NCBI RefSeq assembly: GCF_002252475.1
Contig: NZ_NNRK01000035.1
Coordinates: 283,208 to 347,207, forward strand
From: Brucella rhizosphaerae
GTDB lineage: Bacteria > Pseudomonadota > Alphaproteobacteria > Rhizobiales > Rhizobiaceae
Reading direction: 5' to 3'
Length of the DNA stretch: 64,000 bases
In this document: positions 1 to 8,724 of the stretch, in pieces
How the letters are laid out: every line of letters begins with the position of its first letter
How positions within the stretch are numbered: position 1 is the stretch's first letter
Translations under genes and position numbers: made by a program
Notes under the pieces: model-generated
What the model saw: the letters and a program-made list of their open reading frames with translations, nothing else
Told to the model about the DNA's origin: nothing
The model's database searches: none

Positions 1-741
1 TTTGGTCAGATCGGCTTGATTGATGACCTTGAGCAGAACACTGCTCGAATCGAGTAGTCGCGCCTGGCTTTCAGCAATAGCAAGCGATGCATCGGTTGGT
101 AATTGTCCAGGGGTCAATTCCGTACCAACGGTCTTGATGCTACGTGGGTCGACCAGAATATCAGTCGATGCAATATACATTTGCGGGATGGTCATCGCAT
201 AGAGTGCTGCAGCAATGCCGCCGATCAGCGTTGTCGCGATCAGCAGTTTGCGTGAGCCCCGGACGATTTCAATCGCTACACGCGGATCAACCAGCGGCTT
301 CCATTCCGTACCCGACGATTCGCGTTGCGGTGCTGGCCAGGTGTTGTCCGCGACAATTGCCTTGGGTTCTGGTGCCTTGGGTTCTGGTGCCTTGAGTTCC
401 GGTGTCGTGGGCTCCTGTGCGTTGACCTTAGCCACTTCATCCCTGGACGAATTTGCACCCTGTTCGCGTTCTGCGATCTTGCGCTCAAGTTCAGCCTTGA
501 TCGAGGCCATGCGGCTGCGAAGCTCGGAAACCTCTTCTTCCTTGGCGGTTTTGCTTTCCTGCTGGGAGCGAAACAGTTCAGCGCGTTCCTCAGGGGTTGC
601 AGGCGGGGTCCATGGAGGAGTTATAGATTGAGGCTCACGTTTGGACGTGTCAGATTCTTCGCGGCTTGTCTCGGGCGCGTCTGAAAATGCAAGAAGAGGT
701 TTTTCCTCTCTTCCCTTATTGCGCTTGTCGTCACCACTCAT
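1..741 (-). CDS. Wzz/ExoP-type polysaccharide chain-length protein, N-terminal part (runs off the left edge)
   Basis: The frame is open from an ATG at 739-741 to base 1, 247 codons with no stop, so the 3' end lies outside the window. Residues 1-150 are charged and low-complexity, with repeated Pro-Glu-Pro-Lys-Ala units near residues 122-133 and a predicted coiled coil at about 65-105. A single membrane segment follows at about 178-197 (LLIATTLIGG onward). After it the YIASTDILVDPRSIKTVG stretch is typical of Wzz/GNVR periplasmic domains such as ExoP of rhizobia. In that family the protein spans the inner membrane and controls polysaccharide length and export. It is divergent from the flippase at 932. 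Whether a C-terminal tyrosine-kinase domain follows cannot be seen. Confidence 0.8.
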   Translation of the reverse strand, partial: MSGDDKRNKGREEKPLLAFSDAPETSREESDTSKREPQSITPPWTPPATPEERAELFRSQQESKTAKEEEVSELRSRMASIKAELERKIAEREQGANSSRDEVAKVNAQEPTTPELKAPEPKAPEPKAIVADNTWPAPQRESSGTEWKPLVDPRVAIEIVRGSRKLLIATTLIGGIAAALYAMTIPQMYIASTDILVDPRSIKTVGTELTPGQLPTDASLAIAESQARLLDSSSVLLKVINQADLTK

Positions 742-931
742 CGTCAAAGATGTCCGTACCCCAGAATAGTCTTCACGCTTTCGACTATAGATTTTTTATG
801 GAGAACAAATGGTTAAAATGCGTATCGATAATCAGGTTAGTACTTTTTAATTAAGCCTTTTTGGCTAAGTTGCCCTCTCAGGTCGGCGACACGGCCTCCA
901 GATAACAGGCAAGATAAGACGAGGCCCTCGG

Positions 932-2197
932 GTGATCGCGAAAGCACTCCAGAAATTATCAGGTAGCCGCGGTGCAGTGGTGCGGGATTATTTCTCGCTC
1001 TTTTCTGGTTCTGCCGGGCGACTGGTTGTTTCGCTTCTTTATTTTATCGCGCTAGCAAATACATTGCCGACTGGAGACTTCGGTATCTTTGCCACGGCGT
1101 CAGGCACTGGCGTGGTTTTATCGCGCCTTGTTTCGCTGGGGTTCAGTTCGCCGCTTTATCGTATTTCGACGGTGAAGCCGCTGTTGCTTGGCACATACAC
1201 AGCCGGCTATCTCGCGGCGGTTGTGGCCTCCCTCCCGCTTTTTGCGATTTGTTCGTGGCTGGTTTACTTCGTCTTTTTTAGCCGCGACATTTCATTTTTG
1301 CCGTTTGCCATTGTGGTTATTGCCGAAGCGCTTTTGTGGCGCTCAACGGAAATGATCATCATCGTCAATAATGGGCTGCGGCGGTTCGGCATTTCAGCAT
1401 TGCTTGTGATTTTTGGGACAGTGACGCGCGCCGTAGCCGCTGTCTTGTTCATGTTTCTGGCAACAACGCACGATGTCGCTCATTGGGCATGGTGGTATTT
1501 TGGGGCCAATGCTGTGGCGCTGATTGTGGCGCTTCGCTTTTACCCAAGGGTGAAGCTGCGTTTTGAACCTCGCCTTTATGCCCGGCGCATATCTGATTCC
1601 ATCGCTGTGATGGGTGCCGAGCTTTTGTTCTATATTCAGAGCGAACTCGATAAGCTTCTGGTGTTAAGCATCGGTGGGCCAACGACGGCAGGTATCTATG
1701 CGATCATTATGCGCCTTGTCGACCTCACGGCACTGCCGATTCGTTCCTTCAATATGATGCTTGTGCAGAAGCTGATGCGAACGCCTGATATGCTGGCGTC
1801 GCTGCGTATCCGGGCAGGGCTGGAGTTTGCGGTCTTTGCCATATCGGTGGCAGGTTTGGGTGCAATGGTGGTCTTTCTGCAATTCTTCCCGAAGGCACTG
1901 GGCGCCAGCGTTGCGCCAATTGTGGGGCTGCTGCCATTGGTGTTGCTGGTGCCGGGGTTCCGCAACCTTATCGAGTATCAGACCGAGATTCTCTACGCGC
2001 GGGGTCAGTCTGGTCTGCGCACCCTGAACATGATGTTGATGACCGCAGCCAAGGCTTTGTTCGTGTGGCTTTTGCTGGTTTACTATGGGGACAGCACTGA
2101 CTGGATTGCTGGCCTCAATTTCGTATTTGCTGGGATTTACATCCTGTCGCTGGTTTTCACCTATACGAGTATCAAGCGGCCTGCGAAGCGGGTCTGA
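932..2197 (+). CDS. Wzx-like polysaccharide flippase / exporter
   Basis: A 421-residue, almost wholly hydrophobic protein with about 12 predicted membrane segments and few charged loops, the layout of the polysaccharide-exporter (MATE/MOP, Wzx) superfamily. Such proteins flip undecaprenol-linked repeat units across the inner membrane. The opening Arg-Asp-Tyr-Phe-Ser-Leu-Phe-Ser-Gly-Ser region, with a conserved small-residue first helix, fits. The start is a GTG at 932; no earlier in-frame ATG is better. Neighbours are a chain-length protein on the other strand and glycosyltransferases downstream, which support the role. The glycan carried is unknown. Confidence 0.8.
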   Translation: MIAKALQKLSGSRGAVVRDYFSLFSGSAGRLVVSLLYFIALANTLPTGDFGIFATASGTGVVLSRLVSLGFSSPLYRISTVKPLLLGTYTAGYLAAVVASLPLFAICSWLVYFVFFSRDISFLPFAIVVIAEALLWRSTEMIIIVNNGLRRFGISALLVIFGTVTRAVAAVLFMFLATTHDVAHWAWWYFGANAVALIVALRFYPRVKLRFEPRLYARRISDSIAVMGAELLFYIQSELDKLLVLSIGGPTTAGIYAIIMRLVDLTALPIRSFNMMLVQKLMRTPDMLASLRIRAGLEFAVFAISVAGLGAMVVFLQFFPKALGASVAPIVGLLPLVLLVPGFRNLIEYQTEILYARGQSGLRTLNMMLMTAAKALFVWLLLVYYGDSTDWIAGLNFVFAGIYILSLVFTYTSIKRPAKRV

Positions 2198-2281
2198 AAG
2201 CCAGAGCGTCGCAATTAAACCAAGGCGCTACGATGCTGACGCATTGCGCCTTGAAAATGTTCTGTCGTCACACGAGCTTAG

Positions 2282-2316
2282 CCAATATCCAATGAGTTGC
2301 ACTCATCGGATATTGG
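2282..2316. terminator. Inverted repeat between two convergent genes, likely bidirectional terminator
   Basis: Two 16-base arms, CCAATATCCAATGAGT and ACTCATCGGATATTGG, with one mismatch and a 3-base loop. The repeat lies between the flippase stop (2197) and the stop of the leftward gene (2344). The stem is AT-rich and has no strong T run, so termination is inferred from position and symmetry. Confidence 0.5.
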
Positions 2317-2343
2317 TATCAGGCGCTCCGGTTTCCTGAGATT

Positions 2344-3207
2344 TCAACCACCTATGATTCGGCGGATATCATTGACCGACAGGCTGAGGAAGGACTGCAT
2401 GCCGATGGCAACCTGGTGCGGTTCCATTTCGGCAATGAAGGTTCGGAATTCTTCTTCCGTGGGCGGTGGTGCAAACCACTGCATCCGGCACAAATCATGG
2501 GTGTCGTGAAAGTGGCCTGCACCTTCCAGAACGTCATCGACATAGTGGCCGTAGATAAAACACTCGGAGAAACGGCGGACGTTTCCGATTGCAGCTACCC
2601 AATGCTGGCCGGTGTGCTTCTCGATGCGGTCACACATGCCGACGACTGAATCTCTGCGCCATGAAACAAGCTGGCCGATATAGTCGTTGAGCGCGCTTTT
2701 GCCATTCGGGACACCAAGAAGCTTTCCAGCATTTTCCGCCCAGACAGGGTGTTCGGGCCATTCAGGATTTGCTAGCGCATTGGGCCGGTAGAACAGCCGC
2801 AGTTTTTCGCCTTGCCAGAGCGTGCTGCAATCAAAGGCGCGCACGAAAGCAGTGTCGGAATCGGTATAGAGAAGACCGTCTTCTTCCACCTTGCTTGCCA
2901 GCGCTATGCGCCGCAATTGCTGCACATGCCATCCGCGCAACGGCTTGGTCTTGAACGACAACCAGACGCGGCGGCGTCCGAGATAGGTGGGATCGGGAAA
3001 TGCGCGCAGCCATGAGGGTAACAGATCGCGTTCATCAATCACGATGCGATTGGCGCTTTCTATCTGCCGGAACAGTGCCACATCTTTGCTGTCAACAAGT
3101 ATGTAATGCTTGGTGAAACCGGTGACATGTTTGTCCATGGTCTCGCATAGGAGCTTGCAACGCTCAAAATCCTGATCCCAGCTTGCGGTGACGATAGCTG
3201 TCTTCAA
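2344..3207 (-). CDS. DUF6492-like putative glycosyltransferase
   Basis: About 287 residues if translation starts at the TTG at 3205-3207, whose TTGA overlaps the stop of the upstream WecG-like gene. The frame is open further upstream to 3318, but that would bury 115 bases in the neighbour. The product begins MKTAIVTASWDQ, a GT-A-like first strand, and carries YTDSDTAFVRAF, where Asp-Ser-Asp resembles the metal-binding DxD motif of nucleotide-sugar transferases. I recognise the family as DUF6492, which often sits beside WecG/TagA genes in Rhizobiales. Substrate unknown; a role in the polysaccharide encoded around it is inferred from context. Confidence 0.65.
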   Translation of the reverse strand: MKTAIVTASWDQDFERCKLLCETMDKHVTGFTKHYILVDSKDVALFRQIESANRIVIDERDLLPSWLRAFPDPTYLGRRRVWLSFKTKPLRGWHVQQLRRIALASKVEEDGLLYTDSDTAFVRAFDCSTLWQGEKLRLFYRPNALANPEWPEHPVWAENAGKLLGVPNGKSALNDYIGQLVSWRRDSVVGMCDRIEKHTGQHWVAAIGNVRRFSECFIYGHYVDDVLEGAGHFHDTHDLCRMQWFAPPPTEEEFRTFIAEMEPHQVAIGMQSFLSLSVNDIRRIIGG

Positions 3208-3968
3208 GGCTTGCCCCCTGACAGCTTTTCCTTGGCCACACGCCAGAGAAAGACCGGATTGCCGACGAGATAGCGCTTTGCCAGACGACGAGGCTCCTGC
3301 AACAAACGGTGTACCCACTCCATTTTGAGTGTGCGGACCCAGTGTGGCGCACGCTGTACGCGGCCGGTGTGCAGATCAAACAGGGCGCCGACAGCGCTTG
3401 CTATCGTGCAATGTTCCGCTGTGATGTATTTGTCGATGAACAGCTCCTGCCGTGGGACGCCCATGGCGACGAGCAGAATATCGGGATGATAATCGGCAAG
3501 CTGGCCCAGAATGCCATCAAGATCGGCTGGCTTGAAATAACCATCTGAGATCACGCGAAATTCGTGCTGCGGTATTTGCTGCTTGAAAAGCTCTGCGGCT
3601 TCTGCAGCAACACCGGGACCACCGCCCAACAGGGCGATCTTCATAGGACGCTTGATGTGCTGCATCAGGCCCGGAACGAAATCCGTACCATTCAGGTTAG
3701 CCGGGAATTTCGCGCCATAGGCGGCTTTACTGGCAATATCGACGCCAATACCATCAGGCAGAATCAGGAAATCTTTCAAAGCTGCCATATAGGCCGGGTC
3801 TTCATGCGCAATATTGGCATTGTTGGCATTGAGCCAACCTTGCTTCATGAATTCGCGGTTCTCAATCCGCTTTTCAAAATAGGCGAACGAACTGTCCCAG
3901 TCGAAACAGACAACCTTGATGCCGAGAATATTTCGATATTCGAGTTTTTCGGGTGAACTATTCGTCAT
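3204..3968 (-). CDS. WecG/TagA/CpsF family glycosyltransferase (GT26)
   Basis: A 254-residue cytoplasmic or membrane-associated transferase. Family hallmarks in order: NANN at 47-50, PDGIG at 71-75 with the usual catalytic-region Asp, LLGG near 113-116, MGVPRQE at 169-175, GALFDLHTG at 194-202 and RAPHW at 206-210. The family adds N-acetylmannosaminuronate, N-acetylmannosamine or related sugars to a lipid-linked acceptor, usually an early step of glycan assembly. The ATG at 3966-3968 is one base after the stop of the GT4 gene, and its own stop overlaps the TTG of the next gene, so the three are one leftward operon. The exact sugar is unknown. Confidence 0.9.
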   Translation of the reverse strand: MTNSSPEKLEYRNILGIKVVCFDWDSSFAYFEKRIENREFMKQGWLNANNANIAHEDPAYMAALKDFLILPDGIGVDIASKAAYGAKFPANLNGTDFVPGLMQHIKRPMKIALLGGGPGVAAEAAELFKQQIPQHEFRVISDGYFKPADLDGILGQLADYHPDILLVAMGVPRQELFIDKYITAEHCTIASAVGALFDLHTGRVQRAPHWVRTLKMEWVHRLLQEPRRLAKRYLVGNPVFLWRVAKEKLSGGKP

Positions 3969-3969
3969 G

Positions 3970-5157
3970 TCAGTCTGCTTTTCCTGTCACGTCCTGAAGT
4001 GTTTTAAGGCCTCGGGCGATAGCGCTGTCCATGCCTTTGATTTGTGCTTGTTTGAAGGCTTTGCCATCAAGTTTTTGGCGGTCCCCATCGTTTATTGCTT
4101 TTAGACGCTCAACAACAGCTGCCGCAAATTCCGCAGGCTTGTCGGCAATTGTACAATTAGCAGGAACATTGCCAATGCCGCGAACCGAATGGGCGGTCGC
4201 GACACTTGGCATGCCAAGTTCAAACGTCTCGATAGACTTGAGCTGAACACCAGTACCCGCGCGGCTGATCAGTGGCACAAGCTTGCCGCCTTCAACAAAT
4301 TCGGTCGCGTCCGGCACTTTGCCGACGAAATTGACGCCGGGCCATGCCGCAATCAGATCAGCCGGTGTATTTCCAGCAATAGCAATTGAAATGTCTTTCG
4401 GCAGTAAAGGTTTTACTTCGCGCAGGAACCATTCAAGACCAATGCGGTTCGGGTGCCATGTCCATGTTCCGATCAGTGCCAGATCGTATTTGGCTTCAGG
4501 CACTGTTGCGGCCACAGCGTTCCCCGGCATGACAAGCGGGAGTGTCGCAAATTTTTCGGTGCCGAGGCCGAGTGCCGCACCGTCATCCTCCGCGAATGTG
4601 AAAACGAAACTCGCCTGTTTGCACAGTCTGTTTTCCAGTTTTTTCAGAATACGGGCTTCACGACCGAACAGGAACTTCTGTACTTTACCTTTGGCGTCCG
4701 CCGCATTTTCTTCTGCCGAGCGATACTCGACATTATGCGCAATGAACAGCGAAGGCTTGTTCCTGAAAATTTCTTCAAACGCTCCGGGCAACGTGACACC
4801 ATTGAGCACATAGGCATCGAAATCACCAAGTTCGGTGATCGCATTGTGCAGCTCGATCGCAGGAATCACGCGCAACTTTGCCGAAGAAACCGTAAGCCCC
4901 GTGAGGAAGGATTTCAGCACCCAACCTATCTTGCGCTTGATGCCAGCACCTTCCGTGCGTACTTCCACTTCGCCAAGCACGATTGTGTCTGCACTTTCGG
5001 CAGCTTTATGCCCCGGCCATGTGAAGCCCAACACGGTCACATGGGCGCCTGCGCGACGAAGGCCATCGATAACAGCTGCGTTCGCAACTTCATAACCCGT
5101 TGAGGCGACGGCATGAGGAACAAGTGACGTCACGAAGACAAGACGAAACGGTTGCAA
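3970..5157 (-). CDS. Glycosyltransferase family 4 (GT-B fold)
   Basis: A 395-residue GT-B enzyme. The N-terminal half has SLVPHAVASTGYEVANAAVIDGL, a typical acceptor-domain Gly-rich loop. The C-terminal half carries GTGVQLKSIETFELGMPSV, the nucleotide-sugar binding region with its conserved Glu. The start is a TTG at 5155-5157, supported by AGGAG five bases upstream on that strand. It is the first gene of a tight leftward operon with the WecG-like and DUF6492-like genes. It presumably adds a sugar to the growing lipid-linked unit; donor and linkage are unknown. Confidence 0.85.
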   Translation of the reverse strand: MQPFRLVFVTSLVPHAVASTGYEVANAAVIDGLRRAGAHVTVLGFTWPGHKAAESADTIVLGEVEVRTEGAGIKRKIGWVLKSFLTGLTVSSAKLRVIPAIELHNAITELGDFDAYVLNGVTLPGAFEEIFRNKPSLFIAHNVEYRSAEENAADAKGKVQKFLFGREARILKKLENRLCKQASFVFTFAEDDGAALGLGTEKFATLPLVMPGNAVAATVPEAKYDLALIGTWTWHPNRIGLEWFLREVKPLLPKDISIAIAGNTPADLIAAWPGVNFVGKVPDATEFVEGGKLVPLISRAGTGVQLKSIETFELGMPSVATAHSVRGIGNVPANCTIADKPAEFAAAVVERLKAINDGDRQKLDGKAFKQAQIKGMDSAIARGLKTLQDVTGKAD

Positions 5158-5295
5158 TTCAACTCCTGACGGCTCTTAATGAATGTTTATTGAAGATAGT
5201 GTCTACAGCCATGCAGTGAACTTTTCTTTAAGCGTTTATCAATAGTGGCAAGATAAACATAAAATCATAATTCTCTGAAATAATCGGAAGCTGAG

Positions 5296-6288
5296 ATGCC
5301 AGATTTACCGGATCATATTGAAGTAATCGCTAAAACACCCGGTCTTCGTCATGAAGATATCGAAGTCGTCGTTTCGCTCCCGACATTTATGCGTCCTGAG
5401 CACCTGATACGCACGCTCGACACGCTGAATGCGCAGACAACCAAGCGTAAATGGGCCGTTGTCGTGATCGAGAACGAAACAGAAAAGAAGGAAGGCGCAA
5501 CCGTCGCCGCTCCGCTTTTCGAGGCTGGCAAGTATCAGGGTATGCTTATCGGTGAATCTCATCGTGGCAACTGCAACGCCTATAATGCTGGCTGGCTGAC
5601 CGCGACGAAGTTTTTCCCGAACTTCAAATATGTCATCGTCATCGATGATGATGAACTGGCTGATCCGGACTGGATCGAAAACATGGTCGCAACAGCCGAG
5701 CGTTATGACGTTAGTCTGGTTGGCGGTCCGCAGTATCCGATTTTTGAAAAGCCGAATTCGGAACAGTGGGCAAAGCATCCGGTTTTCCTGCCGCATTATA
5801 ATAAGACCGGCCCGGTTCCGATTATCTATTCTTCGGGCAACCTGCTGATTGCGCGGCCTGTGCTTGAAGCGCATGGCTATCCGTTCATGGATCTGAAGTT
5901 CAACTTCACCGGCGGTGGCGATTCCGACTTCTTGTCCCGCTCAATCGCTAAGGGCTTCAAAGTTGCCTGGTGTGCAGAAGGTATCGTGCGCGAAACCATT
6001 CCGGCACGTCGTCTCGAAAACGACTGGATCAGATCACGCGGTTTGCGCAACGGCGTTCTTTCGACCTTGATCGAACAGCGCAAGCGCAAAGATGAACCGC
6101 TCGGTCAGGTGCGCGTTTTCCTCAAGAGCCTGGCTCTTCTGGCCTATTCACCGATCAAGGCTGTCAGAAGGGGCTATGCTGCTGGTTTTGCGCCCGCTGG
6201 TACCTACTTCATCCATATTGGTCTGGGCCGGGTGATGGCGCATTTTGGATATTTGAATGAGCAGTACCGCAACCCGGACAAGAACTAA
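5296..6288 (+). CDS. Glycosyltransferase family 2
   Basis: A 330-residue GT-A enzyme. The opening VVVSLPTFMRPEHLIRTLDTL is the usual donor-binding strand and helix, and VIVIDDDELADPDW supplies the metal-binding DDD at 117-119. FNFTGGGDSDFLSRS near 205-215 matches the acceptor-side ED-like motif of GT2 proteins. The ATG at 5296 follows a 138-base divergent gap. The last 32 bases overlap the start of the next gene, so the two are translationally linked. Likely an inverting transferase in surface glycan synthesis; sugar unknown. Confidence 0.88.
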   Translation: MPDLPDHIEVIAKTPGLRHEDIEVVVSLPTFMRPEHLIRTLDTLNAQTTKRKWAVVVIENETEKKEGATVAAPLFEAGKYQGMLIGESHRGNCNAYNAGWLTATKFFPNFKYVIVIDDDELADPDWIENMVATAERYDVSLVGGPQYPIFEKPNSEQWAKHPVFLPHYNKTGPVPIIYSSGNLLIARPVLEAHGYPFMDLKFNFTGGGDSDFLSRSIAKGFKVAWCAEGIVRETIPARRLENDWIRSRGLRNGVLSTLIEQRKRKDEPLGQVRVFLKSLALLAYSPIKAVRRGYAAGFAPAGTYFIHIGLGRVMAHFGYLNEQYRNPDKN

Positions 6289-7576
6289 TCCAGGTTCGTC
6301 CGAACCGTTGCGAGTGACGATGCGCCAGATAGCGCTCGTCACCGCGACGGTTATATTCTGCATTCTGCTGATTTCTTTTCGCCCGTTTTCACCGGCTGTT
6401 CCGGCCGATGGTCAACAGGCGGGTGATGCCGTCAATCAGCTTGGCTTTGGCCTTGTCGGGGCCATTGCATTGGCATCGCTTGCAATGTTTGCCGATCCTG
6501 GCAAGGTTTTGCGGCTCGTCAGCCTTGGATGGATGCTGATGTTTGGCCTTTTGCTGGCATCAGCTTTCGTTAGTCCCGATCCATCGACCGCCATTCGTGG
6601 CATCATGCTGACGCTGATCGGTGTGCTGGCCATCGTCGCTGTTCTTGCCTTGCCGCAAGATGCCGATGGTTATTCATGGATGCTGCTTGTTGTGGCATCC
6701 ATCGTCATTTTCATCTCCTATGCTGGTGTGGTGCTTTTACCCAATCTTGGCACACATGGTGTTGATGCTGGTGAGCCGCAGAACTCCTTTCTTTGGCGTG
6801 GTGTTTTCACCCACAAAAACATCGCCGGGCCTGTCATGGCGATTTTCGCTTTTGCAGGCATTTATCTTTGGCGGCGTGGATGGCGGATCAGTGGCGCGCT
6901 GATCGCTTTATTTGCGTTGTTCTTTGTCGCCCATACAGGCTCAAAAACCACTGCCGCTTTGGTTCCATTCGCAATGTTGCTGGTGATTGGTCCCGGCATG
7001 TTTGGTATGCGTGGACTGGCACCGCTGATGATTTTCATCATTCAGGTGGTCTTTGCGCTCTTCACTATTGGCACGGTGCTGTTCGAGCCATTGCATCAGA
7101 TCGTTTTGCAATTCTCGGTCGACCCAACGTTTACAGGGCGCACCTCGATCTGGGGTTTTGCAATTGAAGCCCTTCGCAGTCACCCATGGGTGGGCTTTGG
7201 CTATGAGAGCTTCTGGGGAACTAACCTCGTCAAGCAAGCAGCCAATCCTTATTATCTCGACTGGGATGTGCGTGGCATCGTGCACGGCCATAACGGCTAT
7301 CTCGATATCACGCTTTCGATGGGGCTCATCGGCCTTATCTGCGCGATTGTCGTGATCATCATCATGCCGCTGGTCAATTATACGCGGTGCAGACCAACCC
7401 GCGAGAACCTGCTTCTTGCTGATTTCTTTTTGATGTTTGTGTTTTTCGGCACGCTCAATGCGATGCTGGAAAGCTTCTTCTTCCGTCGCATGGATCCGGT
7501 TTGGCTCATGCTCATTTTTGCGATCTTTGGTTTGCGCATGACGGCCAAAATCACCATCCCGAAGCGGTCTATATAA
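6257..7576 (+). CDS. O-antigen ligase / Wzy-type polymerase family membrane protein
   Basis: 439 residues with about 10-12 membrane segments. Near residue 310 it has HPWVGFGYESFW, and near 335 VHGHNGYLDITLSMGLIGL. These are the periplasmic loop and His-Asn signature of the WaaL/Wzy_C superfamily, whose members join or polymerise lipid-linked glycans. It starts within the GT2 gene (ATG 6257); an internal ATG at 6320 would remove a charged 21-residue leader and is a possible alternative. Ligase and polymerase cannot be told apart from sequence alone. Confidence 0.82.
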   Translation: MSSTATRTRTNPGSSEPLRVTMRQIALVTATVIFCILLISFRPFSPAVPADGQQAGDAVNQLGFGLVGAIALASLAMFADPGKVLRLVSLGWMLMFGLLLASAFVSPDPSTAIRGIMLTLIGVLAIVAVLALPQDADGYSWMLLVVASIVIFISYAGVVLLPNLGTHGVDAGEPQNSFLWRGVFTHKNIAGPVMAIFAFAGIYLWRRGWRISGALIALFALFFVAHTGSKTTAALVPFAMLLVIGPGMFGMRGLAPLMIFIIQVVFALFTIGTVLFEPLHQIVLQFSVDPTFTGRTSIWGFAIEALRSHPWVGFGYESFWGTNLVKQAANPYYLDWDVRGIVHGHNGYLDITLSMGLIGLICAIVVIIIMPLVNYTRCRPTRENLLLADFFLMFVFFGTLNAMLESFFFRRMDPVWLMLIFAIFGLRMTAKITIPKRSI

Positions 7577-7587
7577 TCGGAGTTACC

Positions 7588-8724
7588 ATGAATATTGCTA
7601 TCATTGGCACGGGCTTCGTCGCCGATTATTACATGACCACGCTGCGCAACTACCCGCAACTGCGCCTGCTTGGTGTCTTTGATCGCTCTGCGGAACGGCT
7701 CAAGGTGTTTGCAGCGCATTACAGTGTGCGCGCCTATGAGAGCTACGAGGCTGTGCTGGCTGATTCTGATGTTCAGATTGTCCTGAACCTTACGACGCCG
7801 GAAAGCCATTATGCTATTTCGCGCGCAGCACTTGAGGCAGGTAAGCACGTCTATTCGGAAAAGCCACTGGCGATGGATTTTAATGATGCCAAAGCGCTGG
7901 TCGATTTTGCTGCCACCAACGGTCTGACACTGGCTGCCGCACCGGCAAATGGCCTCAGCGACGCACAGAAGCTTGTTTCAAGCGCGATGAGCGAGATTGG
8001 CACCCCGCGTCTGGTCTATGCTGAAATGGAGGATGGTCCGGTGTTTCGCGACAAGTGGGCGACATGGCGCTCGCAATCAGGCGCACCTTGGCCGGGTCTG
8101 CATGAATTTGAGATTGGCTGCACGCTGGAACATGCGGGTTATGCATTGTCATGGCTGGTGTCGCTATTTGGACCAGTCGAAAGCGTAACCGCTTTCTCCT
8201 CGATCACCTTCCAGAACAAGGGGCCGGGCACCGAACATCTTCATATGGCACCGGATTTTTCCGTGGGCTGCCTGCGCTTCAGGTCTGGTCTGGTTGCACG
8301 CCTGACTTCAGGCCTTGCGATGCCGAAGGATCGTAGCCTCACGATTGTGGCCGACAAGGGCTCTATCACGGTCGATGATCTTTGGGATAACCGTTCCGCG
8401 GTTCGGCTTGAATCAACGGAAAGAAAGCGTTCCGTGATGTCGCGTGTGTTTGGACGTCTTGAAGCCAAGCTTGGCAAGACGCTGGCGTGGAAGCCCGCAG
8501 TTGGAAGCAAACTGTCGTATCCCAAAAGTGATGCTGTCAGTCTGCCTTCATTCCCGTCGCAGATTGATTTCATGCGTGGTGTGGCCGATCAGGCACGGGC
8601 GATTGAAACGCGTGCCACAGCATTCTTTTCAGGAGCCGTGGCCTTGCACATCACAGAAGTGGCGCTGGCCCTCAACAATGCGGGTGAAAATGCAGCGCCC
8701 TATAAGGTGCAGAGCACTTTCTAA
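7588..8724 (+). CDS. Gfo/Idh/MocA family oxidoreductase
   Basis: A 378-residue NAD(P)-dependent oxidoreductase. The N-terminal Rossmann motif is MNIAIIGTGFVADYY, with an altered third Gly. The conserved EKPLAMDFNDAKAL carries the Glu-Lys-Pro signature lysine, and the C-terminal alpha/beta domain follows. I chose the ATG at 7588, after GGAG at 7579-7582, because the nucleotide fold begins there; the longer open frame from 7501 lies inside the preceding gene. It follows the ligase gene by 11 bases, so a sugar-nucleotide or sugar-modifying role for this polysaccharide is likely. Its stop overlaps that of the opposite gene. Confidence 0.85.
   Translation: MNIAIIGTGFVADYYMTTLRNYPQLRLLGVFDRSAERLKVFAAHYSVRAYESYEAVLADSDVQIVLNLTTPESHYAISRAALEAGKHVYSEKPLAMDFNDAKALVDFAATNGLTLAAAPANGLSDAQKLVSSAMSEIGTPRLVYAEMEDGPVFRDKWATWRSQSGAPWPGLHEFEIGCTLEHAGYALSWLVSLFGPVESVTAFSSITFQNKGPGTEHLHMAPDFSVGCLRFRSGLVARLTSGLAMPKDRSLTIVADKGSITVDDLWDNRSAVRLESTERKRSVMSRVFGRLEAKLGKTLAWKPAVGSKLSYPKSDAVSLPSFPSQIDFMRGVADQARAIETRATAFFSGAVALHITEVALALNNAGENAAPYKVQSTF

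Noticed and set aside
361..400. Short tandem repeat (Pro-Glu-Pro-Lys codons) as a CRISPR or VNTR
   Set aside because: It is an in-frame low-complexity stretch of two to three units in the ExoP-like protein, too short for either.
3208..3318. Longer start for the DUF6492-like gene
   Set aside because: It would lie wholly inside the WecG-like gene; the fold begins at the TTG at 3207.
4453..5103. A 216-codon plus-strand frame opposite the GT4 gene
   Set aside because: Cys/Phe/Arg-rich shadow without motifs; the GT4 reading has family signatures.
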